From NCBI GenBank assembly GCA_937877455.1, contig CALFIU010000153.1:1-18064 (forward strand): a stretch of DNA of 18,064 nucleotides, given 5' to 3'. A model generated the notes under the pieces. That model was not told the origin of the DNA and searched no databases. It saw only the letters and a program-made list of their open reading frames with translations. How positions within the stretch are numbered: the first letter of the stretch is position 1; every line of letters starts with the position of its first letter. This DNA comes from an uncultured Bacteroidales bacterium. GTDB lineage: Bacteria > Bacteroidota > Bacteroidia > Bacteroidales > UBA3824. Positions 15,687 through 18,064 of this stretch are shown one piece after another. The position numbers and the translations under genes were made by a program.

Positions 15687-16394
15687 TTACAAAAACTCAA
15701 TATAATGCACCACTTTCCGCGCAAAATCCTCGTAATCGTTGTAAATGACGGCAGAGGAAAAATTTCCGAAAGGAGTTTCCGATTCGTGAAAACTCATATT
15801 GTTGCAATGTGAATAATACTCCACATAGTCTTTTTTATCTCTCACAACACCTTGTATTTCTGGAAGATGAATTACAAAGAGTAACGTTTTTGTCGGGGTG
15901 TGGACAGAAGTTTCAACATTGTCGCGCGACAAGGTGAGGTATTTTTGCGAATTGTAGACTGTAAATTCCTCCCATTTTTGGAAAGTCCCATCGTTTTTGT
16001 AGTAGGGCAGACGGTCAGGGATGATGAAAATTTGAAAGTATGGAATATTAGCACAGCGAATGTTGGCGGTTTCGCCAAACATATTCTCAAAATAGTTGTT
16101 GGAATTTTGAGAATAGTTTTGCATTACAAACTTTACTCCGATTCCAGCAATTGGCTCGTTGTTTTTCATTATTGTGATGTCAACTGCCTTATCGATGTAC
16201 CGTCCGTCAATTTTTATCTCCTTGCCGTTGCCAACGCCAAGAGATTGAACATGATAATCGCTACCAAGGCGCGATTGAAGATCCTTAGAAATAGCTCCGT
16301 GCAGGATTTTCAGTTTTTCGTTGCTGCGAGAGCCAGTTTCGAGAAACTTTTTAAAAGAGTCTCGCACTACCAGAAGAAATTCTCGATTGTCCAT
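15687..16394 (-). CDS. Type II restriction endonuclease (probable)
   Basis: This 235-residue protein lies downstream of an adenine methyltransferase gene on the same strand and overlaps it by 44 bases (start ATG at 16394, methyltransferase stop at 16351), the classic layout of a type II pair. Sequence support is a probable nuclease core: IDKAVDITIMKNNEPIAGIGVKF, with Asp72 and Lys88 in the positions of a PD-x(n)-(D/E)XK site, followed by QNYSQNSNNYFENMFGETANIR. The acidic residue normally two before the Lys is Gly86, so the site is atypical, or Glu80 takes part. I cannot name the specificity. It is convergent with the nuclease fragment to its left and has normal base composition. Confidence 0.7.
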   Translation of the reverse strand: MDNREFLLVVRDSFKKFLETGSRSNEKLKILHGAISKDLQSRLGSDYHVQSLGVGNGKEIKIDGRYIDKAVDITIMKNNEPIAGIGVKFVMQNYSQNSNNYFENMFGETANIRCANIPYFQIFIIPDRLPYYKNDGTFQKWEEFTVYNSQKYLTLSRDNVETSVHTPTKTLLFVIHLPEIQGVVRDKKDYVEYYSHCNNMSFHESETPFGNFSSAVIYNDYEDFARKVVHYIEFL

Positions 16395-17805
16395 ATTTTT
16401 TTGTTAGTTTATAGTTTAAATAACGTTCTAAATCCTTGGAGGCGAAGGTGTAATATCCGCCACTCTTGTAATTTTTGAGAAGTTTGATGTAATTTACAAA
16501 TTCGGTGCTGCACACTAACTCCTTAATTGTTTCAAAGTCAATATCAGTCATTATATACAGACCGCTGTAAACACCTTTACCTTTGCCGACTACCTCTATC
16601 CTTATGCTCCCGACATCTCTGATAATTGTATTGATGGCATATTTTGTTTTGCAAACATCTTTCAATGCTTGTGTTCTACCAAACAGATACCAATAGTCGT
16701 CTCCTGCAAAATCTCGCCCTTTGGCAAGTTTTTCCTTGTGTAACGACAAATATTTGAAAGCCTCAGTCTTTTCCATAAACTCGTCAGGCGGCAACGGTGC
16801 GCCATCAAAAGAATATGGAAAAATACACTTGCTCCATTTGCCAGTTGATGCCTTTAATATATCTATTGTGCCATCTGCAAAATCAAAATCACCTATAAAA
16901 ACCTTGTCGGCAAGGGTGGCAAATCCGTTCTTTACGCAGACGTATTGGATAATGGCATCGGTTTTTATGGATTTCAACAAATCAAGGTCGCTTTTTTGGG
17001 CGAAATATAAGTTTCCACCGATTATTATATCTTTGTAATCCAAAGATTCTATATATCTTTTGTTCAAGGTTATAGAATCAAAAATGTAATAATCTATACT
17101 TTCAGACTTTTTGGCTTTCTCATACTTAGATATCAAAGTGTAAGTTGTGGCTTCAAAAGGTTGAAAATGCTCCAAATCTATTACCGCCGACATATTTTGA
17201 TACGTTGCAATGTAATTCCGCAAATGTTTGCCAGCCAAACTACTAAGCCACGAACTTGGAGTAATAAGACACATTTTGCCATTTGACGCAAGCATATTGA
17301 ACCCGATTTCAAAAAAAACTATGTACAAATCGGTCATACCTTGTTCGGCGAAATGATATTTTTTTACTGCATCATAGTTTTCTTCAAGATTATGCACTCT
17401 TACATAAGGAGGATTGCCAAAAACGAAATCCATTTTGCCATTATATTGGTCGATGGTGAGAGTGTCCCCATTAACAATATCCCAATTTAAATTTTTTAAC
17501 CCGTGTTTTTCAGCAATTTTATTCAGATTGTCAATGCACTTTGCATATTCGTCTTTGTCTTTCTCAATTCCATGTATGAATGTTTCCAATTCGGTGGACA
17601 GCACTTGCAAATTATCACTTTCGGCAAGGAAAAAGGTGCAATAACGGTTGACTATTTCGACCAAAAACGCACCGTCGCCGCAACTATTGTCAATTACATG
17701 ATGACACAACAGCCCGTTGTCGTTGTAACCGCCAAAATCAAGAATAAGATTTACAATATAGTCAGGAGTGTAAACCCTGCCGTGCTTTTTTGTTGTGTTT
17801 GCCAT
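16351..17805 (-). CDS. Type II N6-adenine DNA methyltransferase
   Basis: This 484-residue protein has the order of motifs of Eco57I/TaqI-like adenine methyltransferases: an N-terminal HGRVYTPDYIVNLIL (motif X region), DNSCGDGAFLVEIV (motif I, SAM binding, about 39-52) and the catalytic FGNPPYVRVHN (motif IV, NPPY at 131-134). GMTDLYIVFFEIGFNMLASNGKMCLITPSSW follows, and a C-terminal target-recognition region runs to about 470. It protects host DNA from the overlapping endonuclease by methylating adenine in the same site. The start ATG at 17805 is 3 bases from the inner arm of the inverted repeat at 17809-17838, which suggests control at operator or leader level. The C-terminal end (SGSARLF) reads through the start of the endonuclease gene. 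Confidence 0.9.
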   Translation of the reverse strand: MANTTKKHGRVYTPDYIVNLILDFGGYNDNGLLCHHVIDNSCGDGAFLVEIVNRYCTFFLAESDNLQVLSTELETFIHGIEKDKDEYAKCIDNLNKIAEKHGLKNLNWDIVNGDTLTIDQYNGKMDFVFGNPPYVRVHNLEENYDAVKKYHFAEQGMTDLYIVFFEIGFNMLASNGKMCLITPSSWLSSLAGKHLRNYIATYQNMSAVIDLEHFQPFEATTYTLISKYEKAKKSESIDYYIFDSITLNKRYIESLDYKDIIIGGNLYFAQKSDLDLLKSIKTDAIIQYVCVKNGFATLADKVFIGDFDFADGTIDILKASTGKWSKCIFPYSFDGAPLPPDEFMEKTEAFKYLSLHKEKLAKGRDFAGDDYWYLFGRTQALKDVCKTKYAINTIIRDVGSIRIEVVGKGKGVYSGLYIMTDIDFETIKELVCSTEFVNYIKLLKNYKSGGYYTFASKDLERYLNYKLTKKYGQSRISSGSARLF

Positions 17806-17808
17806 TTC

Positions 17809-17838
17809 GATTGATAGTTGTTTGCATCACTATCAATC
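17809..17838. promoter_or_regulatory. 10-base perfect inverted repeat next to the methyltransferase start
   Basis: GATTGATAGT (17809-17818) and ACTATCAATC (17829-17838) are exact complements with a 10-base spacer. In the minus-strand transcript the hairpin would end three bases before the AUG and could block ribosomes; as DNA it has the shape of a dimer-binding operator. I see no controller-protein gene in the window, so self-binding by the methyltransferase or an RNA effect are the possible readings. Confidence 0.65.
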
Positions 17839-17854
17839 TTGATTACCGGGCAAA

Positions 17855-17971
17855 AGAAAGGTGCGAGCCTTTCTATCTTGTCCACGAGGAGCCTGCATGA
17901 ACCCCGTTGTCTCCTTAGAAATGCCCACACCTTATGCGGCGCGAGCATTAACTCGTTAAGGAGACAAACGG
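17855..17971 (-). ncRNA. Structured element upstream of the restriction-modification genes (possible leader RNA)
   Basis: Two hairpins. The larger pairs CCGTTGTCTCCTTA (17904-17917) with TAAGGAGACAAACGG (17957-17971): 14 pairs and one bulged base, enclosing AATGC/GCATT (17920-17924 with 17945-17949) and an inner CGCC/GGTG stem. The inner stem needs a G-U pair that exists only in the minus-strand RNA (A-C on plus), which favours the minus strand. The smaller is AGAAAGG (17855-17861) with CCTTTCT (17868-17874) and a 6-base loop; in minus-strand RNA it is followed by UUUU, like a weak terminator or attenuator. The whole is more GC-rich than its surroundings. I do not recognise it as a known RNA family. 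Confidence 0.45.
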
Positions 17972-18064
17972 CAAGTGCAAAACTTCCCATGGATTAGCGT
18001 TTATCCGATAATTCTAAATCATCAGTTTGCAGGCTTTTGATTTGGACAAGAATAATAGCTAATG

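Noticed and set aside
15900..16478. A 192-codon plus-strand open frame
   Set aside because: It lies antisense to the restriction endonuclease gene and the end of the methyltransferase gene, and its translation has no recognisable domain pattern.
17904..17971. Integron attC site
   Set aside because: The arms have no matching RYYYAAC/GTTRRRY ends (TAAGGAG is not flanked correctly), and no cassette structure or integrase is seen.
17751..17990. A 79-codon minus-strand open frame through the structured region
   Set aside because: It overlaps the methyltransferase start out of frame and its sequence follows the hairpin arms; I take it as a by-product of the folded element.
17994..18064. Possible C-terminal end of a gene entering from the right edge on the minus strand (LQTDDLELSDKR, then stop)
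   Set aside because: Only about 22 open codons are visible and no family is recognisable, too little to call a gene.
1..18064. CRISPR array, tRNA, rRNA or complete insertion sequence
   Set aside because: I saw no regularly spaced direct repeats, no tRNA-like cloverleaf with CCA end, no rRNA segments and no transposase or integrase reading frame.

Overview
The window looks like chromosomal DNA of a member of the Bacteroidota, most probably Bacteroidales. The evidence is AT-rich genes with few Shine-Dalgarno sequences, a near-perfect Bacteroidota promoter (TTTG, 20 bases, TAnnTTTG) at 407-438, several lipoprotein signal peptides, a DUF4369/TlpA-type thioredoxin lipoprotein, and conserved proteins of Bacteroidales type. 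I cannot assign a genus.

Left part (1-5670): a small membrane protein on the minus strand faces a five-gene plus-strand operon for surface polysaccharide. It encodes a Wzz-type chain-length regulator, then rfbA, rfbC and rfbB for dTDP-hexose synthesis, then UDP-glucose 6-dehydrogenase. The last four genes are nearly contiguous or overlapping, and a strong hairpin terminator closes the unit. The operon makes dTDP-4-keto sugars and UDP-glucuronate; rfbD, the last dTDP-rhamnose gene, is absent.

Middle part (5671-14352): a thioredoxin-fold lipoprotein that has lost its CxxC cysteines is followed 3 bases later by an SppA signal peptide peptidase. Then come single genes: a COG3541-like nucleotidyltransferase, a lipoprotein that fuses a flavodoxin to a cyclophilin-like domain, an alpha/beta hydrolase lipoprotein with a cysteine nucleophile, an Ogt/MGMT-type DNA repair methyltransferase, a 70-residue basic protein, and a secreted protein of unknown function.

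Right part (14353-18064): the unusual region. A 34-base palindrome (14368-14401) is followed by about 1.28 kb of much more GC-rich DNA made of four gene fragments in alternating orientation: the 3' ends of argD (-), metG (+), a SAM-methyltransferase gene (-) and a PD-(D/E)XK nuclease/ATPase gene (+). All four have lost their 5' parts and keep their 3' ends or nearly so. They may be a real mosaic scar or an assembly/amplification chimera. Next, at normal base composition, is a two-gene minus-strand type II restriction-modification system with overlapping genes. Its upstream region holds three stacked inverted repeats (17809-17971) that could form a structured leader RNA or an operator. The fragment island and this structured leader deserve most attention.
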